Source of the DNA: Paraburkholderia dioscoreae
Lineage (GTDB): Bacteria > Pseudomonadota > Gammaproteobacteria > Burkholderiales > Burkholderiaceae
Length of the DNA: 64,000 nt
Assembly: GCF_902459535.1 (NCBI RefSeq)
Contig: NZ_LR699553.1
Coordinates: forward strand, 620,001-684,000
Direction of reading: 5' to 3'
The translations under genes were made by a program, and so were the position numbers. The notes beneath the pieces are model-generated. The model was not told where the DNA came from, searched no databases, and saw only the letters and a list, made by a program, of their open reading frames with translations. This document shows positions 25,597 to 33,869 of this stretch, in pieces (positions within the stretch are counted from its first letter, which is position 1; the number at the start of each line of letters is the position of its first letter).

Positions 25597-26079
25597 ATGC
25601 ACTGCCCCTTCTGCCGTCATGCCGATACGCAGGTTGTCGACTCGCGCGTATCCGAAGACGGCGCAACGATTCGCCGGCGCCGCCGCTGCCCGGCCTGCGA
25701 CAAACGTTTCACCACGTATGAGCGGGTCGAGCTGGCGTTGCCGTCGGTCGTCAAGAAGGATGGCAGCCGCACGGAATTCGACCGCCGCAAGATCGTCGCG
25801 AGCATGCAACTGGCGCTGCGCAAGCGCCCAGTGGCGGCAGACGCGATCGAAGCGGCGGTTGCCCGCATCGAGTATCAACTGCTCGGTAGCGGAGAGCGCG
25901 AAGTACGCAGCGAGCGCCTCGGCGAACTCGTGATGAACGAGTTGCGTGCGCTCGACACCATTGCCTACGTTCGGTTCGCTTCCGTCTACCGGCGCTTCGA
26001 AGACGTCTCCGAATTCGAAGACGTGATCGAAGAATTTCGCCGCGCCTCCTCTCCTCCCAAGCCTTCCCGCAAACGCTGA
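25597..26079 (+). CDS. nrdR: Transcriptional repressor NrdR
   Basis: A 160-residue repressor of ribonucleotide reductase genes. The N-terminal zinc ribbon has Cys3, Cys6, Cys31 and Cys34 ([16 protein letters not shown]), followed by the ATP-cone domain (about 48-138) that senses ATP and dATP. Basic residues RRRRR precede the second cysteine pair. It follows glyA by six bases, the common order in Burkholderiales. Confidence 0.97.
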
Positions 26080-26282
26080 ACGCAGTCGCATCTCGCGTTG
26101 CGTTCGAGCAGCCGTTTTTTCCTGCGTAGTTTTTTCGCGCATCCGCATCTCCCCGCCGTTATGGTGTCGCGTGCATTTTTGCGCGGGATAGCGTCTGAGT
26201 GCTACCTGGCCGTTCGGCCGATTGTTGAGCGAGTTGCAAGTCGCTAGATTGGCTGCATTCTTCGAATCGATCAGGGATGCAG

Positions 26283-26843
26283 ATGAAGTGGAACGCAGTC
26301 CGTCCGCCGCGATACCGCGGCTTCACGCTTGTCGAAACGCTGACCGTAGTGGCACTACTGGCCGTGATTGCCGTAATGGGCACGCCGTCGTTTGTAGCGT
26401 GGTACGTGCGCGATCAGGTCGATGCGCGTGCGAAGGCGCTTGCCTCGACGTTCGCTTATGCGCGCAGTGAAGCGCTACGGCAGGGCGCGCGTGTCACTGT
26501 GTGCCGGACCGACGCGGCGCGGCGTTGTCTTGCAGCGGGTCAGCCGTGCGGCAGCGGTGTCGCTGACTGGTCCTGTGGCTGGGCTGTCCTGGCCGAACGG
26601 GGCGGCGCGTTATCGCTATTGCGTGCGCAGCCGCCGCTTGCGGCCGTCAGCATTACCGGCACGCAGACCAATCTCACGTTCACGCCGCCGGCGGGGCAAT
26701 TGATCGGCACCTTCCGCAGTTTCGATATTGCGCCGCGCTCGGCGTCCAAGGCTACGCAAGGGGCCGGGTGGCGTCGCTGCATTCGTATCGCAGCGGGCGG
26801 TCGTGCGCGGATTATCGAGGGTGCATGCGGAGCGGCATCATGA
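26283..26843 (+). CDS. fimT: Type IV minor pilin, FimT/GspH family
   Basis: A 186-residue prepilin. The class III signal is RGFTLVETLTVVALLAVIAVMG, cleaved after Gly and with Glu at +5. The C-terminal GspH domain has the cysteines of the family and ends GACGAAS. It primes pilus assembly with the other minor pilins. An ATG two codons earlier (26277) is possible, but AGGG spacing favours 26283. It overlaps pilV by four bases. Confidence 0.85.
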   Translation: MKWNAVRPPRYRGFTLVETLTVVALLAVIAVMGTPSFVAWYVRDQVDARAKALASTFAYARSEALRQGARVTVCRTDAARRCLAAGQPCGSGVADWSCGWAVLAERGGALSLLRAQPPLAAVSITGTQTNLTFTPPAGQLIGTFRSFDIAPRSASKATQGAGWRRCIRIAAGGRARIIEGACGAAS

Positions 26844-27286
26844 GCCGGTCTTCGCAGAACCCGCATTCGCGCTGCCGCGAATCGACGTGCGGCGGCAGTT
26901 CATTGATCGAGGTCATGCTGGCTGTTGCGTTAATGGCGGTCACGGCGCTGGGCTTGATCGCCGGTCAGTTGTGGACGGCGCGTGAAGCCCGCGCGATGGC
27001 TATGCGCGAACACGCCGCATGGATAGCCGATTCAGTAGCGGAAGCGATGTGCGCACCCTCCGCGGGCGACTCCGCAATGAGGCAATGGAGCGCGCGGGCA
27101 GCGCTGGTCTTGCCGCAGGGCGAAGCCTCGGTGCGTGACAACGACGGTGTGTCCGCCGCGCGAGTCACGTGGACTGCGTTGCGCGACACGCCGCGTTCCG
27201 ACGATGGGATCGACAAACCCGCGCCCTGCGGCGGAGCGGATCTTCCCGTGGGCTCGTCATGCGTAGCGCTGGCGTTTGCAAGATGA
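26840..27286 (+). CDS. pilV: Type IV minor pilin, PilV-like
   Basis: A 148-residue prepilin with the class III signal GGSSLIEVMLAVALMAVTALGL (Glu at +5 after Gly). The rest is short for PilV and has few recognisable features. GGAG lies seven bases before ATG 26840, whose codon overlaps the fimT stop; its own stop overlaps the next start (ATGATG). PilV assignment follows from position and the signal rather than from a diagnostic domain. Confidence 0.75.
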   Translation: MSRSSQNPHSRCRESTCGGSSLIEVMLAVALMAVTALGLIAGQLWTAREARAMAMREHAAWIADSVAEAMCAPSAGDSAMRQWSARAALVLPQGEASVRDNDGVSAARVTWTALRDTPRSDDGIDKPAPCGGADLPVGSSCVALAFAR

Positions 27287-28092
27287 TGCGGCGGTCGAAT
27301 CCTGCACGCGGTCATACGCTGGTCGAATTCGCGATCGCAATGGCGCTCGGGCTGCTGGTGACAGTGGGGGCCGTCTCGCTCTATACGACGCAGCGGAGCG
27401 CATTCGACCACGCGAGCGATGCGATGCGGATCCGCGAAGCCGGTCTGATCGCGCTGACGCTGATTGGCCAGCAATTGCAAATGGCCGGCTTCGTACCCGC
27501 GGACGTCTCACGGTACAACAGTCCCGCACCGCTGTTCGGGTGCTCGGGGGGCAGACCGACCGGCGCCGACGATAGTCTCGCCTGCGAGAGCTTGCCCAGT
27601 CATTCGGACGGTGTCGCGGTCCGCTATGCCGGTGACAACGTCTCCACCTGGCCATCCGCCAGCGGGCAAACAACGGACTGCCTCGGTCAGGCCGTGACCA
27701 GTAGCGGCGCGGCGCTCGGCGAAAAAGGCGTGCCGGTCGTCAACCGGTTTTTCGCCAGAGTCAGCGCTTCGACCGGTGAACCGGAGCTTTACTGCGAGGG
27801 CAACGGCAAGACAGGGTCCGCGCAACCGCTTGTGGAGGGTGTCGAGCGCGTGCGGATTCGGTATTGGCTGGCTGGTGCGTCGGCGGCGATCGACGCGTCG
27901 GCTGTGACGGCCGATCAATGGGCGAAGATCGTCGCCGTCGATCTCTGTGTGCTCGTGCGTGGCGTGCCGCAGGGGCAGCGTTCGCGCTATGTCGATTGCG
28001 ACGGCGTAAGCGCTCTCGCCACCGATTCACGGCCGCACCAGGCATTTTCGCGGCGTGTAGCGCTACGCAACCCTACGGAGGACTGGCGGTGA
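27283..28092 (+). CDS. pilW: Type IV minor pilin, PilW-like
   Basis: A 269-residue prepilin. The class III signal is RGHTLVEFAIAMALGLLVTVG; the typical PilW region AGLIALTLIGQQLQMAGFVP and a C-terminal DLCVLVRGVPQGQ follow. PilW is a core minor pilin needed for pilus extrusion. The start overlaps pilV and the stop overlaps the next gene (GTGA), so the block is tightly coupled. Confidence 0.82.
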   Translation: MMRRSNPARGHTLVEFAIAMALGLLVTVGAVSLYTTQRSAFDHASDAMRIREAGLIALTLIGQQLQMAGFVPADVSRYNSPAPLFGCSGGRPTGADDSLACESLPSHSDGVAVRYAGDNVSTWPSASGQTTDCLGQAVTSSGAALGEKGVPVVNRFFARVSASTGEPELYCEGNGKTGSAQPLVEGVERVRIRYWLAGASAAIDASAVTADQWAKIVAVDLCVLVRGVPQGQRSRYVDCDGVSALATDSRPHQAFSRRVALRNPTEDWR

Positions 28093-28706
28093 CAAATCGA
28101 CGCATCGAACAGCCGCAGCACCGCGCGGACAGAGAAGGACTGTGCTCTGGGCGCCACGACTACGCGGCAAGCTTTGCACGCATGACTCGAACGGTGTGCA
28201 ACGGTCCACGCAGCCGGCAACTCGGTGTGGTCCTACCGATCGTCCTGTTGATTTCAACGATGATGCTGGCCACTTCCGCGGCCTGGTTCGAGACATCGCT
28301 TGCGGCCGCGCGTGGCGCCACCAACGTTCGCGAGTACCTGCAGGCTTTCCATGCCGCGGATTCGGCGCTGGCTTTGTGCGCCCGCAGTGTCATCGCGGCG
28401 GCAACCGTCCAGACCTCGGCACCGCCGCCGATCGCATCCGGCGAGCCCACCCAATGGAAACTTGAAGCCGCGTTCGAAGCCGGCGCCGTCGTGCCCGTGG
28501 CGCAATGGCCCGAGTCGCTGCGGCCGCCGCAGTGCCTGGTCGAGGCCTGGCGTCTTGCCAGTCGCGTCGATGCTCGAGCGTACTTATTGACGTCGCGCGG
28601 CTTCGGCCGAACGAAGGAGTCTCAGGTGTGGCTGCAGATGGAGTTGGTGATCGATGGAGACAAGATTGAACGTCATTGGCGCCACGTTGCCAGCCGGCCT
28701 TTTTGA
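28089..28706 (+). CDS. pilX: Type IV minor pilin assembly protein, PilX-like
   Basis: A 205-residue protein with a hydrophobic segment GVVLPIVLLISTMMLATSAAWFE and FHAADSALALCAR after it, as in PilX. The GTG start at 28089 overlaps the pilW stop. It leaves an unusually long hydrophilic leader of about 45 residues before the membrane helix; an ATG at 28182 would give a normal leader of about 14, so the start is doubtful. PilX works with PilV, PilW and PilE at the pilus tip. Confidence 0.75.
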   Translation: MTNRRIEQPQHRADREGLCSGRHDYAASFARMTRTVCNGPRSRQLGVVLPIVLLISTMMLATSAAWFETSLAAARGATNVREYLQAFHAADSALALCARSVIAAATVQTSAPPPIASGEPTQWKLEAAFEAGAVVPVAQWPESLRPPQCLVEAWRLASRVDARAYLLTSRGFGRTKESQVWLQMELVIDGDKIERHWRHVASRPF

Positions 28707-28716
28707 CGGAGGCTTC

Positions 28717-29226
28717 ATGAAGCCGCATACATCCGCCTTCACGCTGCTCGAATTGATGATCACGCTGGCGATCGCCGCCGTGCTGGCCGTGTTCGCCGTG
28801 CCTTCGTACCGCAGCCATGTCGCACGAACGCATCGAATCGATGCGGCGTCCGCGCTCTATCGCGCGGCCCAATTCGTCGAAGGAACAACGAGCGGCAGCG
28901 TGCCGACATTACCACCGGGCCTCGATCAGGCGCCGCAATTCGGCACGCCTGTCTATCGCCTGCACGTGCTGCCCGCGGACGATGCCAACGGTGGCTACGC
29001 GATAGAGGCCGCGCCGAGCGAATCCGGCCCGATGCGCGACGACACATGCGGCATTTTCACGCTCGATGCCACAGGATTGCGTGGCAACAAAAGCGGGACA
29101 AGTGGTGGGGCCGGCGGCGGAGCAAACGGTGGGCCAAACGCGTCGACACCTGCCGGCGGCGATTGCTGGAATACAACCTGGCGAACCGGCAGCCCGCAAA
29201 CGGTAGCCCGCATCAAACCTCAATAA
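28717..29226 (+). CDS. Type IV pilin-like protein (PilE family)
   Basis: A 169-residue prepilin with signal SAFTLLELMITLAIAAVLAVFA and the family segment PSYRSHVARTHRIDAASALYRAAQ. Unlike classic PilE it carries a glycine-rich insert (GTSGGAGGGANGGPN) before the C-terminal cysteine region, with cysteines that could close the usual disulfide loop. GGAGG lies just before ATG 28717. It closes the five-gene cluster; its 3' end overlaps the convergent next gene by seven bases. Confidence 0.82.
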   Translation: MKPHTSAFTLLELMITLAIAAVLAVFAVPSYRSHVARTHRIDAASALYRAAQFVEGTTSGSVPTLPPGLDQAPQFGTPVYRLHVLPADDANGGYAIEAAPSESGPMRDDTCGIFTLDATGLRGNKSGTSGGAGGGANGGPNASTPAGGDCWNTTWRTGSPQTVARIKPQ

Positions 29227-29699
29227 CCGCTATCCGCCGAGTCCGCCTTGTCGTCAGACGACGCAGCAGACTCCTGCTTCATCTGCTGCCAGATCCGATA
29301 CGCTTCCCACCCGGCGAGGCCGAGGCTGCCCCACTTGAGCAAGGGTTTGGCGCCGGCTGCGACCGTTGCGCGCAGTGGCTTGGCGAGGATAAGCGAAGCG
29401 ATGGAACTGATGATCGGATACTGTTTGAGCAGGGCACCGATGGTCCCCGCGTTGATAAAGCCCGCCTTCGAGCCCTTGCCAACGCGCATGCCGCCGAAGC
29501 CCGGCAGTACGAACTTGAGCCAGCTGAAGTGGGTAACCGCCTGCCGCAATTCGATGGTCGCCTGCGCAAGTTCCATACGCTCGACATCCGCGCGCACCAG
29601 CAGCAGTTCCTTGCGCAGCGCTCGCAAATGAGGTGCGCTCAGGTCTTTGGCCTGGTGGCGCTTGTTACGGAATGCGGTATCGGAGTGGATCTGGCTCAT
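29220..29699 (-). CDS. Conserved hypothetical protein (DUF3318-like)
   Basis: A 159-residue protein of unknown function. A basic helical N terminus (about 1-60, many Arg, Lys and Leu) is followed by a segment WLKFVLPGFGGMR and a hydrophobic stretch around 85-130 (TIGALLKQYPIISSIASLIL, KWGSLGLAGWEAYRIW) that could touch the membrane. It is the third of three minus-strand genes after DUF883 and YqjE-like genes, an arrangement like E. coli yqjDEK, linked to ribosome hibernation at the membrane. Function unassigned. Confidence 0.65.
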   Translation of the reverse strand: MSQIHSDTAFRNKRHQAKDLSAPHLRALRKELLLVRADVERMELAQATIELRQAVTHFSWLKFVLPGFGGMRVGKGSKAGFINAGTIGALLKQYPIISSIASLILAKPLRATVAAGAKPLLKWGSLGLAGWEAYRIWQQMKQESAASSDDKADSADSGY

Positions 29700-29798
29700 G
29701 GCGTGTCGGCGGCAGTGAAGGTGGGACGATGGAACGGTGCTGCAAAGTCGCGCGAGATTCTTAAGGGAAGACGCAGGGCACGCCGTTGCGCCTCCCGG

Positions 29799-30185
29799 TC
29801 ATGGTTTGCGGAACACGTCGCGGTCTTTTTCGAACTCGGCAATGGTCGCTTCGAACACCATCGGCGCGTTGCGCAAACCGCTGCGCGCTTTCAGCGCACA
29901 GGCTAATCCTGCGACCGCATAGACCGCGGTGATGCTGGCGAGCGCTTGCCAGCGGTAAGTGTCCCAGAATGCAATGGCGATCAGTGCCGTGAGCGCGATC
30001 AAGGCCATGGTGGCGAGCATCATGGCCGCGAGGCCAAGGAACAGCACGCCGAGCAGACGGTCCTTTTCTTCGGCGAGTTCGATGCCAACGAGTTCCAGCC
30101 GCGTTTGCAGAATGGCAAACACGGAACCGATTATGCGGCGCAAGGGACTATGTTCTCCGCGCTGCGATTGTGTGTCGATCGTCAT
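29799..30185 (-). CDS. Phage-holin-type / YqjE-like membrane protein
   Basis: A 128-residue inner-membrane protein with two hydrophobic helices (about 45-72 and 82-100: GVLFLGLAAMMLATMALIAL, and ALASITAVYAVAGLACAL). The N-terminal helix LQTRLELVGIELAEEKDRLL is the YqjE/holin 3_6 family signature. The name holin is historical; these chromosomal proteins are not lysis proteins. It lies between the DUF883 and DUF3318-like genes. Confidence 0.8.
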   Translation of the reverse strand: MTIDTQSQRGEHSPLRRIIGSVFAILQTRLELVGIELAEEKDRLLGVLFLGLAAMMLATMALIALTALIAIAFWDTYRWQALASITAVYAVAGLACALKARSGLRNAPMVFEATIAEFEKDRDVFRKP

Positions 30186-30317
30186 GGCTGTGGGCGTTGC
30201 GCGTGAAGGCCTGAACGGCGCGCGCGCGCGCCAGGAGAAGCGGACCGGCCAGGCCTGCGCCGGTCAACCCGATTCGCTGGTGGGCCGGGCGGGATACGCC
30301 CGGCGCCTTGGCCAGCT

Positions 30318-30620
30318 TTACTTGCGGTTGATCAACAACCCAAGCAGCACACCGGCGCCCGCGGCGATGCCGATGGATGCCCACGGGTGCTCGTGCACGT
30401 AGTCGTCGGTAGCGCGCGCTGCTTTCTTGCCTTTTTCGACCACGACGACCTGAACGTCAGCCGCCTTTTCCTTGGCCTGCTTCAGGCGCGTCAGCGCTGT
30501 TTCACGAAGTTCCGAAGCGCGCTCGCCGGTGGCGCTCGCGGCCTGTTTCAGCAGATCTTCAGCGTCCGCGAGGACGGTTTTGATATCCGACATCAATCTC
30601 TCCTTGTTGATTTCCGACAT
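30318..30620 (-). CDS. DUF883 / ElaB-YqjD family protein
   Basis: A 100-residue protein: a long amphipathic helix (DIKTVLADAEDLLKQAASAT, then RLKQAKEKAADV) and one C-terminal membrane helix ending GAGVLLGLLINRK. The HPW motif before that helix (EHPWASIGIAAG) is diagnostic. YqjD/ElaB proteins bind stationary-phase ribosomes to the inner membrane. An internal ATG at 30593 is an alternative start. It leads the three-gene yqj-like group. Confidence 0.88.
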   Translation of the reverse strand: MSEINKERLMSDIKTVLADAEDLLKQAASATGERASELRETALTRLKQAKEKAADVQVVVVEKGKKAARATDDYVHEHPWASIGIAAGAGVLLGLLINRK

Positions 30621-30962
30621 TGACAGCTCCCCTTCGTCTCACGCCACGCGTGAATCGTAACCAAAGAAACGGCCGCTGGCGAGCGCAGGGCTCGGTTGGT
30701 TCACAACTTCGCACGAACCGTTCCCGGTTGAAGCATAGCCACAAAAAACTCCGCCGCCCGCACTATGTGAGGCGAAGTTTGCCTGAGATGGAGTTGATCT
30801 GGCCCGCAAAGTTTCCACTAAATCAGTGAAAATTACAAAAACGCATAAAGTAGTGACGCGATGTTCGTTCGTCATATACCGTCGCTCCCGTATGCTTTAT
30901 CTTTGCGGGGCGCCGTCGGTGAATGCTCGCGCGGCAATGTCCAAACCTTTAGGAGATACATG

Positions 30963-31601
30963 ATGAGTCTACGTCTTGGCGATATCGCGCCGGATTTCGA
31001 GCAACAGTCGAGTGTCGGCCCGATCAAATTCCATGAGTGGCTGGGCGATAGCTGGGGTGTGCTGTTTTCGCATCCCGCTGACTTCACGCCGGTGTGCACG
31101 ACCGAACTCGGGCTGACCGCGAAGCTCGCCGACGAATTCGAGAAGCGCAACGTGAAGACCATCGCGCTGTCGGTCGACAGCGCCGAGTCGCACAAGGAGT
31201 GGATTAAAGACATTAACGAGACTCAAGCGGCCAATGTCGGCTTCCCGATTCTCGCGGACGGCGACCGCAAGGTTTCCGAGCTGTACGACATGATTCACCC
31301 GAACGCGAACGAAACGCTGACCGTGCGCTCGCTGTTCGTGATCGACCCGAAGAAGAAGGTGCGTCTCATCATCACCTATCCGGCCAGCACGGGCCGTAAC
31401 TTCGACGAAGTGCTGCGTGTGATCGATTCGCTGCAACTGACCGACAGTCACTCGGTTGCAACACCGGGCAACTGGAAGCAGGGCGATGACGTGGTGATCG
31501 TTCCGTCGCTGAAGGACGAGGAAATCATCAAGCAGAAATTCCCGAAGGGCTATAAGGCGCTGCGTCCGTATCTGCGCATGACGCCGCAGCCGAACAAGTA
31601 A
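30963..31601 (+). CDS. 1-Cys peroxiredoxin (Prx6 family)
   Basis: A 212-residue peroxidase with the peroxidatic cysteine in FSHPADFTPVCTTELG (Cys45) and no other cysteine at all, so it is a true 1-Cys enzyme that needs an outside reductant. The C-terminal extension (about 160-212, GDDVVIVPSLKDEEI) is that of Prx6/AhpC2 types. AGGAG lies seven bases before ATG 30963; an ATG one codon earlier is possible. It detoxifies hydrogen and lipid peroxides. Stands alone and is followed by a strong terminator. Confidence 0.92.
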   Translation: MSLRLGDIAPDFEQQSSVGPIKFHEWLGDSWGVLFSHPADFTPVCTTELGLTAKLADEFEKRNVKTIALSVDSAESHKEWIKDINETQAANVGFPILADGDRKVSELYDMIHPNANETLTVRSLFVIDPKKKVRLIITYPASTGRNFDEVLRVIDSLQLTDSHSVATPGNWKQGDDVVIVPSLKDEEIIKQKFPKGYKALRPYLRMTPQPNK

Positions 31602-31657
31602 GCGGTCGATGAATCGCGAAGCGCGCCGTTAGCTGCGGCGCCGCGTCGAAGGAAAAC

Positions 31658-31692
31658 AAAAAAGCCAGTCCACTTGTGGACTGGCTTTTTTT
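31658..31692. terminator. Bidirectional rho-independent terminator
   Basis: AAAAGCCAGTCCAC and GTGGACTGGCTTTT form a long stem with TTTTTTT on the plus side and an A-run (T-run on the minus strand) on the other. It serves the converging peroxiredoxin and gcdH genes. Confidence 0.9.
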
Positions 31693-31741
31693 CGTACTGC
31701 GCAAACCAGCCACGACCGGCGGAATCAGCGCATCCCCGGGT

Positions 31742-32932
31742 TCAGAAGAAAGCCTGAATGCCCGTTTGTGCGCGCCCGAGAATCAGCGCGTGAATGTCAT
31801 GCGTGCCTTCATAGGTGTTCACCACTTCCAGATTCACCAGGTGCCGCGCGACGCCGAACTCGTCCGAGATGCCGTTGCCGCCGAGCATGTCGCGTGCAAG
31901 CCGCGCGATATCCAGCGCCTTGCCGCATGAATTGCGCTTCATGATCGAGGTGATCTCGACAGCCGCGGTGCCTTCGTCCTTCATGCGGCCGAGACGCAGC
32001 ACGCCTTGCAGCCCGAGCGTGATCTCGGTCTGCATATCGGCGAGCTTCTTCTGGATCAGCTGGTTCGCGGCGAGCGGCCGGCCGAACTGCTTGCGATCCA
32101 GCACGTACTGGCGCGCGGTGTGCCAGCATGCTTCGGCCGCGCCCAGCGCGCCCCAGGCAATGCCGTAGCGCGCCGAGTTCAGACAGGTGAACGGACCGCG
32201 CAAACCGCTGACTTCGGGGAAACGGTTTTCTTCCGGCACGAACACTTCGTCGAGCACGATCTCACCGGTGATCGACGCGCGCAAACCCACCTTGCTGTGG
32301 ATGGTCGGCGCCGACAGTCCTTTCCAGCCCTTCTCCAGAATGAAGCCGCGGATCGCGTCCTTGCCGTTTTCTTCGAGCTTCGCCCACACCACGAACACGT
32401 CGGCGATCGGTGAGTTGGTGATCCACATCTTCGAGCCCGACAGCGAATAGCCGCCGTCGACCTTTTTGGCCCGCGTGACCATGCTGCCCGGATCGGAGCC
32501 GTGGTTCGGCTCGGTCAGGCCGAAGCAGCCGATCCATTCGCCGGTGGCGAGCTTCGGCAGGTATTTCTGCTTCTGCGCTTCCGAGCCGAATTCGTGGATC
32601 GGCACCATGACCAGTGACGATTGCACCGACATCATCGACCGGTAGCCGGAATCGACGCGCTCCACTTCGCGCGCGATCAGGCCATAAGCGACGTAGTTCA
32701 GGCCGGGGCCGCCGTATTGTTCGGGAATCGTCGGGCCGAGCAGTCCGAGCTCGCCCATCTCGCGAAAGATCTCGATGTCGGTCTTCTCATGACGGAACGC
32801 TTCGAGCACGCGCGGCTGCAACTTGTCCTGCGCGTAAGCCGCGGCGGCGTCGCGCACCATGCGTTCGTCTTCGGTGAGCTGCTGATCCAGCAGCAACGGG
32901 TCTTCCCAGTGAAACTGCGCGGCCTCGGCCAT
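31742..32932 (-). CDS. gcdH: Glutaryl-CoA dehydrogenase
   Basis: A 396-residue FAD acyl-CoA dehydrogenase. Signatures include GCFGLTEPNHGSDPGSM, KMWITNSPIADVFVVWAK, RKQFGRPLAANQLIQKKLADM and the catalytic glutamate in NTYEGTHDIHALILGRA, all of the GcdH branch. It oxidises and decarboxylates glutaryl-CoA to crotonyl-CoA in lysine, hydroxylysine and tryptophan breakdown. An IclR-type regulator is divergent, with a palindrome in the gap. Confidence 0.95.
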   Translation of the reverse strand: MAEAAQFHWEDPLLLDQQLTEDERMVRDAAAAYAQDKLQPRVLEAFRHEKTDIEIFREMGELGLLGPTIPEQYGGPGLNYVAYGLIAREVERVDSGYRSMMSVQSSLVMVPIHEFGSEAQKQKYLPKLATGEWIGCFGLTEPNHGSDPGSMVTRAKKVDGGYSLSGSKMWITNSPIADVFVVWAKLEENGKDAIRGFILEKGWKGLSAPTIHSKVGLRASITGEIVLDEVFVPEENRFPEVSGLRGPFTCLNSARYGIAWGALGAAEACWHTARQYVLDRKQFGRPLAANQLIQKKLADMQTEITLGLQGVLRLGRMKDEGTAAVEITSIMKRNSCGKALDIARLARDMLGGNGISDEFGVARHLVNLEVVNTYEGTHDIHALILGRAQTGIQAFF

Positions 32933-32992
32933 GACTTATCTCCTGATTCCTTGCTTGACGAAACGTGCGTGAGCTTGACTTAAGTTCCGCTA

Positions 32993-33011
32993 TGCGAAAC
33001 AATGTTTTGCA
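32993..33011. promoter_or_regulatory. Candidate IclR-type operator palindrome
   Basis: TGCGAAAC-AAT-GTTTTGCA is a 19-base near-palindrome with seven of eight arm bases matching. It lies in the short gap between gcdH and the divergent IclR gene and resembles the GTTTCGCA-type sites of that family. Confidence 0.55.
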
Positions 33012-33035
33012 AAACACGTCCGAGTGTACCACCCC

Positions 33036-33821
33036 ATGGCGCCTGCATCCACTCTCTCCGAACCGCTCGACGAGCGCAAATTCGTCGTCGCCCTCGCACG
33101 CGGGCTGGATTTGCTGCGCGCGTTCAAGCCGGGAGAAACCATGCTCGGCAACCGCGATTTCGTCGAGCGCACGGGTTTGCCGAAGGCGACGGTCAACCGT
33201 CTTGCCTACACGCTGACCGTGCTCGGCTATCTGCGGCTGGACGAAACCCTGGGTAAATATGCGCTCGACGCCGGTGTGCTGTCGCTCGGATTCGCGCTGC
33301 TCTCGGGCACGGACACGCTCGAACTGGCACGCCCGCATATGCGCACGTTCGCGCGCGAGGTGGGCGCGGCGGTCTCGCTCGGTTGCCGCGACGGGCTCGA
33401 CATGATCTATCTGGAGACGATCCGCAGTGAAACCGCGCTGACGCTCGGGCTGGCTTCGGGCTCCAAACTATCGATGCTGACGAGTTCGATGGGGCGCGCC
33501 TATCTCGCTGTGCAACCGCTCGACGCGCGCGTCGCGTTGCTGGCGGAACTACGGAAGGCCGCCGGTAAGGAAGGCGACGCATTGGTCGCCGACGCGCAGA
33601 AAGAAATCGCCGCGTTTACCGCGCAGCGCTGCTGCTATTCGTTCCGCGCGTGGCACGACGATGTCAATGCGGTCGCGGTGCCGTTTCGCGAGCCGCGTGA
33701 AGGTCGCTGGCTGGTGCTGAGTTGCAGCGGGCCGGCTTCATCGATGGGCGAAGAGGTGTTTCGTGACAACGTCGCGCCGCGGCTGATGGCGCTTGCGCGG
33801 CGGCTAGGCGACACGGGCTGA
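33036..33821 (+). CDS. IclR-family transcriptional regulator
   Basis: A 261-residue regulator. The N-terminal winged helix has ARGLDLLRAFKPGETMLGNR and RTGLPKATVNRLAYTL; the C-terminal effector domain (about 90-255) has SLGCRDGLDMIYLETI and SSMGRAYLA. Divergence from gcdH over a palindromic site suggests it controls glutaryl-CoA dehydrogenase, perhaps sensing an intermediate of lysine or aromatic breakdown. A GTG at 33024 is an alternative start. Confidence 0.9.
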   Translation: MAPASTLSEPLDERKFVVALARGLDLLRAFKPGETMLGNRDFVERTGLPKATVNRLAYTLTVLGYLRLDETLGKYALDAGVLSLGFALLSGTDTLELARPHMRTFAREVGAAVSLGCRDGLDMIYLETIRSETALTLGLASGSKLSMLTSSMGRAYLAVQPLDARVALLAELRKAAGKEGDALVADAQKEIAAFTAQRCCYSFRAWHDDVNAVAVPFREPREGRWLVLSCSGPASSMGEEVFRDNVAPRLMALARRLGDTG

Positions 33822-33869
33822 AGCGGCTGCGCGCGCAGCCGGCTCCGCGCGGGTCAAGCTCCGCGTGGC

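Noticed and set aside
23080..26148. A 1022-residue open frame on the minus strand across ydfG, the glyA leader, glyA and nrdR
   Set aside because: Only its last 248 codons match a protein family. The rest is antisense to glyA and nrdR, whose products are unmistakable, and arises from high GC third-position bias.
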